Assembly: GCF_014218705.1 (NCBI RefSeq)
Contig: NZ_JABBJF010000004.1
Span: forward strand, 274,732-338,731
Direction of reading: 5' to 3'
Source of the DNA: Kluyvera sichuanensis
GTDB lineage: Bacteria > Pseudomonadota > Gammaproteobacteria > Enterobacterales > Enterobacteriaceae
Length of the DNA stretch: 64,000 nt
Numbering within the stretch: position 1 is the first letter of the stretch; each line of letters starts with the position of its first letter. A program made the translations under genes and the position numbers. The notes under the pieces were generated by a model. The model was not told where the DNA came from. It saw only the letters and a list, made by a program, of their open reading frames with translations, and searched no databases. Below, piece after piece: positions 17,449-26,599 of the stretch.

Positions 17449-19638
17449 ATGTCCTGGCTTAATTCCGTTTTATTGGCGCTCACCTCTGTGCAACCTTATA
17501 TGGTGCCAGCAACCGTTATGGGCCTCGTCAGTTTTGCTTTCCTTTGTTTTATTTTCTTTTATTTTTATAAGTCGGTAACCATTGTTCGCCGTCTGAAAAA
17601 ATATACACAATCAATTAATAGCATTGAGAATAATGATCCTGAGAATCAGCTCAACTATCTGAAAAATTTGTTTGTTCAGCCTGAGCTTAAGCATGCCTGG
17701 AGCGAATTTGCCGAGTCTCTGCATCCTCAGCATGAGCTGATCGGTGGCGAAGAGAAAATTGTCAAAGTTCGTGCCACCGCCCCCAGCGCCAGCTACTTCT
17801 CTGAACAACAGCTCGTGGATATTCCCCTTAACACCGAATTCTTTAAACACCTGCCCGGCATACTGACCGGCGTCGGGATTATTGGGACATTCTATGGGCT
17901 GATGATCGGTCTGAACCACTTTGATCCCAGTACACCTGAGCAGGTCACCAGCAGCGTTAACAACCTGCTGCATGATGTGTTGTACGCCTTCCTCGGCTCG
18001 GCATTCGCTATTTTCTTCTCTATTCTCATCACCTGGATGGAAAAACTGTCCATTGCCAGGTGCTACAAACACCTCGAAAAATTCACCGCGGCCCTCGATG
18101 CACTGTATGACAGCGGCGTGGGTGAGGAATACCTTGCCTCACTGGTGAAATCGAGCAACGAAAGTGCTACTCAGGCACGCCACCTAAAAGAGAGCCTGGT
18201 CACCGATCTTCGCGACATGCTGCTGCATCTCGCCGAAAGCCAGAAAGTGGAAAATGAACGTCTGGCGAATACGTTAAGCACCACCTATCGCGAAACAGGC
18301 TCGCAGTTTGCCGATCAGGTGAGCGGTGCAATTGAAAACAGCCTGAAGTCACCGCTGGATAAAATTGCCGGTGCAGTGCAAACCGCCAGCGGCGATCAAA
18401 GCGGCATGGTGCAGAACATGCTGCAGGATGTGCTAACGGCGTTTATGGCAAAGCTCGATACCACTTTTGGCCAGCAGTTTACCAATCTCAACGACATGAT
18501 GGGTCAAACCGTTGGCGCCATTCAAACGATGCAAAGCGGATTCTCTACTCTGCTGCAGGATATGCGTCAGGTCAGCGACGATTCTCGTCAGGGTAGCGCG
18601 CAGCTGATTGAACAGCTGCTCTCTGAAATGAAGTCGGGCCAGCAGGCCATGCAGGCGGGTATGAATGACATGCTTACCAGCTTACAGGCCTCTGTCGCCA
18701 AAATTGGTGCTGAGGGTGAAGGCGCTGGTGAGCGTATGGCACGCCAGCTCGAGAAAATGTTCGCCGACAGCGAAGCGCGGGAAAAAGCTCAGGCAGAACA
18801 TATGTCCGCCTTTATTGAAGCCATTCAGAATTCAGTGCAGCAGGGCCAAAGCGCAACGATGGAAAAAATGGCCACATCTGTTGAAGCACTCGGGGAGCAA
18901 CTGGGCAGTCTGTTTGGCCAGATTGATAAGGGCCAGCAGCAGATTTCAGCCAATCAGCAGGCTAATCAGCAATCTCTGCATGAACAGACACAGCGGGTAA
19001 TGAGTGAGGTTGACGATCAGATCAAACAGCTGATTGACACCGTTGCCAGCCAGCATCAGGGCACGACAGAGACCCTTAACAAACTCGCAGAACAAACCAA
19101 CCGACAGATTCAGGATATGCAAAACGGCGCAGAGAAAATGCGTGCGGCTGCGGAGCGTTTTGAACATGCGGGCGAACGGGTATCGGAAGCCAACCACCTC
19201 ACCGCTGATGTCCTGAATAAAGCACAATCAGCGGGTTCATCGCTTTCACTAGCCACCAGTGAACTCTCTTCGGTGGTCGCGGATTACCGTAATAATCGAG
19301 AAGCCGTCAGCAAATCTATTGCTATGCTGGAACTACTTGCGGCCAATACCCAATCGGAACAGACCACCCGCAGTCAATTCATTACCGATCTTAAGCAGCA
19401 CGGTGAGCGCTTGCAGAGCTATAACCGTGAAGCGCAGACATTTATTGAAAACGTCAGCGATGTGCTTGGAAAAGGGTTTGAAGACTTCTCTGAAGGCGTT
19501 ACGCGCAGCCTCGATAAAACGCTCGGTAAACTGGACGTTGAAATGGCGAAAGCCTCTACTCTGCTTGCGGGTTCCGTCGAGCAGATTGGAGAAAGCGTCA
19601 GCGAGCTTGATGATGTCCTGTCACGCGTACGTGCTTAA
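17449..19638 (+). CDS. zorA: Zorya anti-phage protein ZorA (MotA/ExbB-like motor stator)
   Basis: A 729-residue inner-membrane protein, the length I recall for type I ZorA. It has an N-terminal helix (about 18-40) and two further helices (about 130-155 GILTGVGIIGTFYGLMIGL, about 175-198) of the MotA/TolQ/ExbB ion-channel fold. From about residue 215 to the end there is a long Ala/Gln/Glu-rich coiled coil, the intracellular tail characteristic of ZorA. With ZorB it forms a proton-driven stator; the tail is thought to carry the invasion signal from the envelope to the cytoplasmic effectors. GTAAAACT precedes the ATG. ZorB follows after 13 bases. Confidence 0.95.
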   Translation: MSWLNSVLLALTSVQPYMVPATVMGLVSFAFLCFIFFYFYKSVTIVRRLKKYTQSINSIENNDPENQLNYLKNLFVQPELKHAWSEFAESLHPQHELIGGEEKIVKVRATAPSASYFSEQQLVDIPLNTEFFKHLPGILTGVGIIGTFYGLMIGLNHFDPSTPEQVTSSVNNLLHDVLYAFLGSAFAIFFSILITWMEKLSIARCYKHLEKFTAALDALYDSGVGEEYLASLVKSSNESATQARHLKESLVTDLRDMLLHLAESQKVENERLANTLSTTYRETGSQFADQVSGAIENSLKSPLDKIAGAVQTASGDQSGMVQNMLQDVLTAFMAKLDTTFGQQFTNLNDMMGQTVGAIQTMQSGFSTLLQDMRQVSDDSRQGSAQLIEQLLSEMKSGQQAMQAGMNDMLTSLQASVAKIGAEGEGAGERMARQLEKMFADSEAREKAQAEHMSAFIEAIQNSVQQGQSATMEKMATSVEALGEQLGSLFGQIDKGQQQISANQQANQQSLHEQTQRVMSEVDDQIKQLIDTVASQHQGTTETLNKLAEQTNRQIQDMQNGAEKMRAAAERFEHAGERVSEANHLTADVLNKAQSAGSSLSLATSELSSVVADYRNNREAVSKSIAMLELLAANTQSEQTTRSQFITDLKQHGERLQSYNREAQTFIENVSDVLGKGFEDFSEGVTRSLDKTLGKLDVEMAKASTLLAGSVEQIGESVSELDDVLSRVRA

Positions 19639-19651
19639 GGGGTGACGGCAG

Positions 19652-20392
19652 ATGTTTGGAAATGCATTTGGCGTTAAAAAGCGCCGCGGCGATGAAGCAG
19701 AGAAACCCTTTTGGATCTCCTACGCTGACCTGATGACCGCTATGATGGTGTTATTTCTGGTGGTGATGGTGGCATCGTTAAGCTCTGTTACGCAGCGCAT
19801 CCAACGTGCGGAACAAGGTGAAAAGGTACGGGGACAAGATATCTCCAGGCTGTGCGAACGCCTGGAACTGCATGCCCGTAACGTGAACAAAACCATCGTG
19901 GTGGATTGCCACGATAATCGCATCAGCTTCGGTGAGGCGGGACGTTTTGATCACAACCGATTTTTCCTGAATGCCGACGGGCAAAAAGCATTGCAGGATG
20001 TTGTGCCGTTGGTGCTTGAGGCAGCCGATAGCGACGAAGGCAAGAAATGGTTTAAGCAAATCGTCATTGAAGGCTTTACCGACACGGACGGTTCTTACCT
20101 TTATAACCTGCATCTTTCCCTGCAGCGCTCTGAATGGGTAATGTGCAGCCTGCTCGATAGCCGCAGTCCTCTGCAAAATAGCATTTCTGCAGCACAACAG
20201 ATTCAAATTCGTAAGCTTTTCCTGGCGGGTGGCGTCTCTTTCAATAATGCAAAAGAAAGCAAGGAAGCCAGCCGTCGCGTCGAGCTACGCATGCAATTCT
20301 TCGGGCTGAAAGATAAACGCGATGGGACCGATGAGGTGGACTTCCCTCCGGTCGTCAATAAAGAAGTTTGTCAGCTGGTCATGCCGCAATGA
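19652..20392 (+). CDS. zorB: Zorya anti-phage protein ZorB (MotB-like, OmpA peptidoglycan-binding domain)
   Basis: The 246-residue protein has a short cytoplasmic N-terminus and one transmembrane helix (about 27-46). The stator aspartate is Asp26 in ISYADLMTAMM, the ion-carrying residue of MotB-like proteins. A periplasmic OmpA-like domain follows, with IEGFTDTDGSYLYN and a final RRVELRM. The domain anchors the ZorA5B2-type stator to peptidoglycan. It has a GGGGTGA ribosome site. Its stop overlaps the ATG of zorC (ATGA at 20389). Confidence 0.95.
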   Translation: MFGNAFGVKKRRGDEAEKPFWISYADLMTAMMVLFLVVMVASLSSVTQRIQRAEQGEKVRGQDISRLCERLELHARNVNKTIVVDCHDNRISFGEAGRFDHNRFFLNADGQKALQDVVPLVLEAADSDEGKKWFKQIVIEGFTDTDGSYLYNLHLSLQRSEWVMCSLLDSRSPLQNSISAAQQIQIRKLFLAGGVSFNNAKESKEASRRVELRMQFFGLKDKRDGTDEVDFPPVVNKEVCQLVMPQ

Positions 20393-22071
20393 TCCCCGCG
20401 CTGAACGCTCTATCACAACGCATCGCGGCTAAGCTTTCTTCCGGCCAGCAGAATGACCATTATCTGCAAAATGATTTTCACGCGTTGGCCTCTGCGGCCC
20501 TGGACATGGAAAAACGTTTTGATAAGGCTGAAAAGATCCCCACTCCACCGCATGAAATGCGGCTAGCGGCCCTTCGTCGTTTTCGCCTTGCAGAGAAACT
20601 TAACGATCGAGAGTGGCGGATGGTGTTTTATGGTCTTGCCGATAATGATCCACAGTACCCCGGCCAGCCGATACTGCTGGAGGACGCGCAGTTTTTCCCC
20701 GAAGTAGACCGCGCCATTAAAAGTCGGATTGAAACTAAAACGCTAAAGCGCCGGGACTGGGCTGCGCTGTGTTCAAGCTACTTTGCATACCGGCATGAAT
20801 CTCCAGAAACAAACCCGAATTGGTGCGCGCTACGTGGGCATATCGGCCAGGGCTATTCCGTGGTCAAAGCGGCTATCCGCAGAGAAAAGTCGTGGATGAA
20901 AACCATAGAATTTTACCACGACATTTTTACCCCTCAGGCGGGGGGCGTCATTTCAAAACAGCTATTATCAGGCGAAAGCCATTCTCTCTCAGCATTGGAG
21001 AAGATAGCCCAGATCCCCGATAGCAGCTGGTTATGGAAACGTATTTTCACAGTGCTATTGGCGCAGCTTGATACTCTGGACGATCCGCAGTATTTGGACA
21101 AAATCAGTTGGCTATTAGGTCTGGCGGCACAGTGGGTGCGTTTTCGTGATGACATCATCACAGCGACGCTCACCCGCTATTACCATTCGACCTACCGCGA
21201 TCAGGCACATTCTGCTCTGAAACAGGCCGCGCTCGAGTACTGGGATAACCCTCAGTTGAAGAGTCAGCAGAATAAGTGGCATCAGTATGTTTCTGAACCC
21301 GTTGCCGCTATGGTACGGGGCTGGTTAGCAAAACAGGACTTAATGCATTTTTTCGATCTGCTGCGTGGAAACGGCGATGTGGATCAAGCTCGACTGCACT
21401 ATTGGCTGCGTTTCGCAAATCAGATGGGATTTACCCGTATCGTGATGGGGCCAGATGCCTGGCAACACCGAGGCAGCGACTTTATTAAATTCCGCGAGGA
21501 GAATAAAGGACGATTGAGCCATCTTCGCGGCGGACGTAGCCTTGATAATGCCATGATTATGCAGATTAACGATTACCTGTTTGTCGAGTTTTCGGGAACA
21601 GGTAATGCGATGTATGCCTATAGGATTGGACATGCGCCATTTAACCCAGAATCACGAACCCTGGACATCAACATACATCTAAAAGACCAGGGACGCTGTG
21701 CGCTCCGCATGCCTCATACGCCAAGGGCGGAAGGCTATAACAAGGTCCGCATCACTGGCTGGATGCTGAAATACGACGAAGAGCTGCGCAAACTGGGGAT
21801 CCGCTGGATGGCTGAAGAACCCGTCAAATTTGTGGATAAAAAAGCGTCCCCCCTCACCACAGTATCTGATGTCAAAATTATCAACCCGCTGCGTGATACG
21901 GCGATACAGCGCCTGGTTGAAAACGCCTCCTGTATCGTCAGCGATAATCGACAAAAAGGTGGGGTCCTGTCCGTACAGCTCAAAACAGCGGATGAAACGA
22001 CGGAAAGAGAACTACTCCGACTCGGCTTCACCCCCGTGACTAAAGAACCTCATCGTTACTGGATCAAATAA
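20389..22071 (+). CDS. zorC: Zorya anti-phage protein ZorC
   Basis: The start at 20389 overlaps the zorB stop and gives 560 residues, the expected length of type I ZorC. The protein is cytoplasmic and largely helical, with a beta-containing C-terminal third around NDYLFVEFSGTGNAMYAYRI. ZorC proteins carry the EH-signature domain and are described as DNA-binding effectors working with ZorD. Assignment rests on operon position, length and pattern. The presence of ZorC and ZorD rather than ZorE defines type I. Confidence 0.92.
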   Translation: MIPALNALSQRIAAKLSSGQQNDHYLQNDFHALASAALDMEKRFDKAEKIPTPPHEMRLAALRRFRLAEKLNDREWRMVFYGLADNDPQYPGQPILLEDAQFFPEVDRAIKSRIETKTLKRRDWAALCSSYFAYRHESPETNPNWCALRGHIGQGYSVVKAAIRREKSWMKTIEFYHDIFTPQAGGVISKQLLSGESHSLSALEKIAQIPDSSWLWKRIFTVLLAQLDTLDDPQYLDKISWLLGLAAQWVRFRDDIITATLTRYYHSTYRDQAHSALKQAALEYWDNPQLKSQQNKWHQYVSEPVAAMVRGWLAKQDLMHFFDLLRGNGDVDQARLHYWLRFANQMGFTRIVMGPDAWQHRGSDFIKFREENKGRLSHLRGGRSLDNAMIMQINDYLFVEFSGTGNAMYAYRIGHAPFNPESRTLDINIHLKDQGRCALRMPHTPRAEGYNKVRITGWMLKYDEELRKLGIRWMAEEPVKFVDKKASPLTTVSDVKIINPLRDTAIQRLVENASCIVSDNRQKGGVLSVQLKTADETTERELLRLGFTPVTKEPHRYWIK

Positions 22072-25000
22072 TGCTGAAACGTCTGTTAAGTAAACTGACT
22101 GGAAACCGTCAGCAGATAGAACGCCACCTGAAGAATCAGTACCAGATTGAGGAAACTGGACTCAGTTTTCCGCAATCATTGGTTGATGACCCGGCGCTTT
22201 GGGCTCTGGCATCCTGGCTGGAGCAGTTGGCCGAAGAAGACTATCTGATATCGCTAACAGACCGCTGGCTATTAAGCTGGAATGCCTTGTATCACCTGCT
22301 GGAAGACGAGGAGCACGCCAGCAGTCTGCCTCTGATTGGCGTCCCAGAGGTCTTGCCATTACGCGCAGGGCTACGCTCCCAGGGCGCGTTAAGCGATAGT
22401 GATTTTCGTGTCTGGATTGCCGAGTGGGTCACGCTCCCAGCGCGTAACGCCATCCGCTTTAGCCGCACCGGTGCCATTTTTACCTATGAAAATCAACAAT
22501 ATCTGCTATCCAGGGAAAACTGGAACCTCTTGCAGGCAACGGAACAACTCAGCACACAGCAAATCCAGGATCCAGGCGAAACCACAAATCAGTTAGGATG
22601 GGCCGCTATCCGTAAGTGCGCAAAACTGGCCGCTGCAAAATTTGATGATTATTTGGAAAAAACGCATGTCATCAAACCAACTTCATTGTCTTTGCGCCTG
22701 CGTAAGGCAACCGTTGCTGATACTGCCGTTATCGAAATTGAGCCCCACTTCGAAGACCAACCCGCCAACTGGCTCGGTAGCTTTGATAAGAATGCGCAGG
22801 TTCATGATAGCTACCGCATCCCCGGCGAGAATGGCGAACTCAGCCATGTCATCATTCCCCCTGAAGTGAAAGAGGTGCTGAGCTCGATACGCTCAATTCC
22901 AGGCCGTCGAGTGGCGGGTAGCGAAGCGCTTTCCTTTGTTCGCAACCCCTATACCTTCCTGGGTGAAGATGCCGCGAACGTGATTGCCCCTGAAGAGCAC
23001 GAGCAGGCACTGTTTGATGCCCATATTTTCTTCCATCACTTCAGGCTGCAACCTCGCGTCAATGATGAGAACAAAATAGAGGATGTAACTCTGGTTCTGG
23101 AGCCCATCTCACCCGTACCGCAACCCGAAGTATCATTCATCTTCTCCGCTCCATGGGAGCTGGATAAATTTATTCAAGCTCTGGGTATAAGCGTTGCCGC
23201 ACACATGCCCGCGGGCTCCTGGCAGGGTTACGAACTAGAACTGAGTCAATTCACTGAACAGCAGTGGCATGATTGCCAGTCACTGCTGACGCGCTGGCAG
23301 CAGGAAGTGGAAGGTAAAGAATTTAGCGATGTTCTGGATATCGGGAAATATGGCGATCGCGTCATCGGCATTGGGGAATTTGAGAAAATATCGTCACCCT
23401 GGCTGACCAAGGCGCAAAGTGAAAACTGGCTTCCTGAGGATTTCGACTTCTCCGCATTTTCGGTCGAGACGCTAAATGGCTGGCAACCTGAAAATCAGCA
23501 CCATTTTGATGAACTGCAGGTGAGAATTACCCACGCGGAAGCCGCTGGCGAAACGCATATTACCGCGCCCTGGAATGACACTGAATTATCGCTGGATACC
23601 GCTAAAACATTCAGTAAGAACTGGGAAAAACAGCAAAGCGCAAAAGAGGAGTCACCTGGCAATGCGGCAGATAAAGCCACCAGAGCTGTACTCAAAATTG
23701 AACAAAATATCGAAGAAGCAGCCTATATCAAGCAACGCCGCGATTCGCTCCTCAGTGCGCGTCATGCAGAACCTGAAATTCCGCTCAGCCTGAAAGCACA
23801 CATTCAACTCAAAGATCATCAGCGCGAAGGTGTGGCCTGGCTCCAACAACTGTTCCTTCGTTCACCTCAGGAAACAGCCGGCTGCCTGCTGGCAGATGAT
23901 ATGGGTCTGGGTAAAACGCTGCAAATCCTGAGTTTTCTGGTCTGGTTTATTGAAAAGTTTCCGGATGAACCACCAAGCCTTATCGTTGCTCCGGTCTCTC
24001 TTTTAGATAACTGGGAACGTGAACTGGAAAACTTCTTCTACACCGCAGGTATTTCAGTACTGAAATTGTATGGCGAGACGATTAAAGCCGTAAAATACCC
24101 AAAACAGGCCATTCCAGCGCATCTACAATCTCAGGGGATTAAAAACCTGCTCAAACCCGGCTGGCCGGGCAAAGCAAAAATCATTCTGACGACCTACGAA
24201 ACGCTCCGCGATCAGGAGTTTTCATTGGCGCGGCAGCCGTGGTCAATCATGGTGTGCGACGAGGCACAAAAAATAAAGAACCCAGCAGCCTTAATCACCC
24301 ATGCCGCCAATGCCGTACAGGCAAGATTCAAAGTGGCCTGCACCGGTACGCCCGTCGAAAATACCCTGGTAGACCTCTGGAGCCTGTTCGATTTCGCCCA
24401 GCCAGGTTTATTAGGCGCACTCAATGAGTTTGGTAAACACTATGTTCGCCCCATCGAGAGCGAAACCGGTCGTGACACCGAAAAATTAGAGAATTTACGC
24501 ACGTTGATCGAACCACAAACGTTGCGTCGAACTAAAGAAGAAGTCGCGCGCGATCTGCCGAATAAAATTGAGGTAACCAGCTGTAAAAAGCTGCCACTTT
24601 CTGGCCCTCAAAAGCAGCTATACCTTTCTTCAATTGCGAACTGGCAGCAGCAACAAGCGCTCAGCGAAGGAATGCAGCAGGCCGGGACGGGGATGCTGGG
24701 CTTATTACATCGACTCAAACTTATCTGTGCTCACCCTGCCGTGGTGAATCCAGAACCTCGCTACCAGGAAGGCTCGCCAAAGCTCAACTGGATGTTGAAA
24801 ACCCTGGATGAAATTAAACATACCAGCAAAGACAAGGTGATTATCTTTACCGAGCTGCGCGATCTGCAGCGCGAAATCCAGCATGCGATTCAGCAGCGTT
24901 TCGGTTTTCGTCCAACGATTATCAATGGCGATACCAGTACCAAAAGCCAAAGCCAGAACAGCCGCCAGCGATTAATTGATGATTTCCAGGCTCAACCCGG

Positions 25001-25313
25001 TTTCGGGGTGATTATTCTCTCCACCGTTGCCGTTGGCTTTGGGGTTAACGTCCAAAAAGCCAACCATGTGATTCATTTCACCCGCTGCTGGAACCCGGCA
25101 AAAGAGGATCAGGCCACCGACCGCGCTTACCGTATCGGCCAGACGAAGGATGTTTATGTTTATTATCCGACGGTAAGAGACGCTGATATTACGACGTTTG
25201 AGGAAACGCTGGACGAGTTACTGAACCGCAGGCGAGCCCTGGCAAGAGATATGCTCTGTGCTTCCCCAGACTTAAGCGGTGCAGATTTTGACGCGGTATT
25301 CAAAGGGGCCTGA
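22071..25313 (+). CDS. zorD: Zorya anti-phage protein ZorD (SNF2-family helicase/nuclease)
   Basis: A 1080-residue protein. Residues 1 to about 560 form the ZorD-specific N-terminal region. The SNF2 ATPase core follows: Walker A GLGKT at 612-616, DEAQ box at 730-733, TGTPVEN, and motif VI QATDRAYRIGQ at 1014-1024. ZorD is the DNA-acting effector of type I Zorya and is thought to degrade invading DNA together with ZorC. The ATG shares its A with the zorC stop (TAATG). A direct repeat that seems to mark the next mobile element begins 38 bases after the stop. Confidence 0.95.
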   Translation: MLKRLLSKLTGNRQQIERHLKNQYQIEETGLSFPQSLVDDPALWALASWLEQLAEEDYLISLTDRWLLSWNALYHLLEDEEHASSLPLIGVPEVLPLRAGLRSQGALSDSDFRVWIAEWVTLPARNAIRFSRTGAIFTYENQQYLLSRENWNLLQATEQLSTQQIQDPGETTNQLGWAAIRKCAKLAAAKFDDYLEKTHVIKPTSLSLRLRKATVADTAVIEIEPHFEDQPANWLGSFDKNAQVHDSYRIPGENGELSHVIIPPEVKEVLSSIRSIPGRRVAGSEALSFVRNPYTFLGEDAANVIAPEEHEQALFDAHIFFHHFRLQPRVNDENKIEDVTLVLEPISPVPQPEVSFIFSAPWELDKFIQALGISVAAHMPAGSWQGYELELSQFTEQQWHDCQSLLTRWQQEVEGKEFSDVLDIGKYGDRVIGIGEFEKISSPWLTKAQSENWLPEDFDFSAFSVETLNGWQPENQHHFDELQVRITHAEAAGETHITAPWNDTELSLDTAKTFSKNWEKQQSAKEESPGNAADKATRAVLKIEQNIEEAAYIKQRRDSLLSARHAEPEIPLSLKAHIQLKDHQREGVAWLQQLFLRSPQETAGCLLADDMGLGKTLQILSFLVWFIEKFPDEPPSLIVAPVSLLDNWERELENFFYTAGISVLKLYGETIKAVKYPKQAIPAHLQSQGIKNLLKPGWPGKAKIILTTYETLRDQEFSLARQPWSIMVCDEAQKIKNPAALITHAANAVQARFKVACTGTPVENTLVDLWSLFDFAQPGLLGALNEFGKHYVRPIESETGRDTEKLENLRTLIEPQTLRRTKEEVARDLPNKIEVTSCKKLPLSGPQKQLYLSSIANWQQQQALSEGMQQAGTGMLGLLHRLKLICAHPAVVNPEPRYQEGSPKLNWMLKTLDEIKHTSKDKVIIFTELRDLQREIQHAIQQRFGFRPTIINGDTSTKSQSQNSRQRLIDDFQAQPGFGVIILSTVAVGFGVNVQKANHVIHFTRCWNPAKEDQATDRAYRIGQTKDVYVYYPTVRDADITTFEETLDELLNRRRALARDMLCASPDLSGADFDAVFKGA

Positions 25314-25350
25314 CGATAAACACGGAACGTCCAATATGTTGCCTTAACGG

Positions 25351-25402
25351 TAAAATATAGGCAACGAACCGCAATATACGGGCTGTTAGTTGAGTTCGAT
25401 GG
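25351..25402 (+). repeat. Direct repeat, left copy (pairs with 34469-34520)
   Basis: Fifty-two bases align without gaps to 34469-34520 with 8 mismatches. The best-conserved blocks are ATACGGGCT and TTAGTTGAGTTCG. The right copy lies between the integrase and the thrW copy, so this one probably marks an old element end. It overlaps the 3' end of the gene ending at 25386. Confidence 0.7.
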
Positions 25403-25805
25403 AGTGGCCACGTTTAGTTTGATTTATAACTAAGCGTGGCCTGCGGGCTGCCGTTTGTGTATCGCGGAGTGGTGAAAGGTCAAGCACACCGTCATCTGCA
25501 ATGTCCGCAGCGACTGTTGTGATCGCGGTGGCGCGTTCTATCGCCTGATTTTCGACGGCGCAAGCAAGAGCATCATTGGCGGTGCTGATAGTAGCATTCC
25601 AGAACGTGGCGCGGTCGGCGGAAAGGAAAAGAATGTCACTCCATGTCCATAGCCCGCTTTCAGTCATCAATTCGATATCGCAATGGTCGTAAAACAGCCC
25701 GCCGCAGCGCTCGCGTTCGCGATGGATCTGCTGCTTAACGTGGAAGGTTTCTTTTTTGCGCCGAGAGCGGGGGAGAGAACTGAAGGGTTTACGTGGTCGT
25801 TTCAT
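25386..25805 (-). CDS. Hypothetical protein of the integrative element
   Basis: The 139-residue product from the ATG at 25805 has a very basic N-terminus (KRPRKPFSSLPRSRRKK) and a core with LMTESGLWTWSD and ADRATFWNATISTANDAL. No family is recognised. The frame stays open to a TTG at 25907, but the added residues look unnatural, so I prefer 25805. It is divergent from the HigA-like gene, and its upstream region contains that gene's putative operator, so it may be co-regulated. Its last codons lie in the left direct repeat. Confidence 0.5.
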   Translation of the reverse strand: MKRPRKPFSSLPRSRRKKETFHVKQQIHRERERCGGLFYDHCDIELMTESGLWTWSDILFLSADRATFWNATISTANDALACAVENQAIERATAITTVAADIADDGVLDLSPLRDTQTAARRPRLVINQTKRGHSIELN

Positions 25806-25929
25806 TGCCTGGCCTGCTGTTGTCGCTGGCGAAAACCCAGCCGCGCAGTCTATCCAAAGCCGAGGTGGAACGCCAGCATCCCTGCTAAATTGACGGTAAT
25901 CAATCAATCCTCCTTACAGTGTTGCACGC

Positions 25930-25958
25930 CGTGTAATGTCATCGCATGATGTTACACG
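25930..25958. promoter_or_regulatory. Palindromic operator in front of the HigA-like gene
   Basis: Half-sites CGTGTAATGTCAT and ATGATGTTACACG (11 of 13 positions symmetric) flank CGC. A further ACACGTAACAC half-site follows before the start codon. Its position 22 bases upstream of a HigA-type regulator suggests autoregulation and control of the divergent gene. Confidence 0.6.
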
Positions 25959-25979
25959 ACACGTAACACGGAATTGATT

Positions 25980-26285
25980 ATGGGTATTTTTAAAACTCCA
26001 CACCCGGGCGAAATGATCGCCCGCGACCTGGCAGACATGGGCATAAGCGCCCGTCAATTTGCGCTGAATATCGGCGTTACCCCGGCAACGATTTCCCGCT
26101 TCCTGAGCGGTAAAACAGCATTAACGCCATCACTGGCGATCCGCATTTCCGCCGCGATGGGCAGTACGCCGGAATTTTTCATGCAGCTCCAGACGGCGCA
26201 TGACCTGGCGCAGCTGCGCGGTGAGATAGACATTAGCGACATCAAGCCACTTTCTGAAGAGCCAGCGCCCGCTAACAGCAAATAA
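25980..26285 (+). CDS. higA: HigA-family antitoxin/XRE regulator without a HigB partner
   Basis: The 101-residue protein is of the VapI/HigA type: [16 protein letters not shown], a helix-turn-helix ([19 protein letters not shown]), then [18 protein letters not shown] and the typical [13 protein letters not shown]. HigA normally neutralises the mRNA-cleaving toxin HigB encoded just upstream. Here the upstream gene is on the other strand and no HigB-like protein is seen, so it is either an orphan antitoxin or the repressor of the element. Three genes follow on the same strand. Confidence 0.82.
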   Translation: MGIFKTPHPGEMIARDLADMGISARQFALNIGVTPATISRFLSGKTALTPSLAIRISAAMGSTPEFFMQLQTAHDLAQLRGEIDISDIKPLSEEPAPANSK

Positions 26286-26320
26286 CCGCCATAGAGCGAC
26301 CCAAAAAGAAAAAAGTGACG

Positions 26321-26596
26321 ATGAATAGCAATCAAAAGAAATCGCTGATCCCCTTGTGTTTCCGCGCTGGCTTAACTGAAGAGCAGACCGCCCGTCTACT
26401 GGTGGATAAGGTGCTGGAGTCCTCCCATTGGCGCGAACCTGAGTATCGCCGCCGGTTGAATAGCCTGGAGCGCCAGAGAGCGATGCCGGAATTGGTGAAG
26501 GCATTGCACGCTGCTGGTTTCAAAGACACGGTGATTTCGCGTTGGTGCGGACTGTCGCAGCGTACCGTGTTGGCGCTGCTGGCGCGGGAGATTTAA
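26321..26596 (+). CDS. Small protein with putative helix-turn-helix
   Basis: A 91-residue protein. The first part is charged and helical (LTEEQTARLLVDKVLE). The last 35 residues read like a helix-turn-helix (AGFKDTVISRWCGLSQRTV). No family is recognised. It ends 4 bases before the next gene, so it is probably co-transcribed with the HNH genes and may regulate them. Confidence 0.6.
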   Translation: MNSNQKKSLIPLCFRAGLTEEQTARLLVDKVLESSHWREPEYRRRLNSLERQRAMPELVKALHAAGFKDTVISRWCGLSQRTVLALLAREI

Positions 26597-26599
26597 ACG

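Noticed and set aside
25980..26285. A complete HigBA toxin-antitoxin pair
   Set aside because: No HigB-like toxin frame exists upstream; the upstream gene is divergent and unrelated in pattern.
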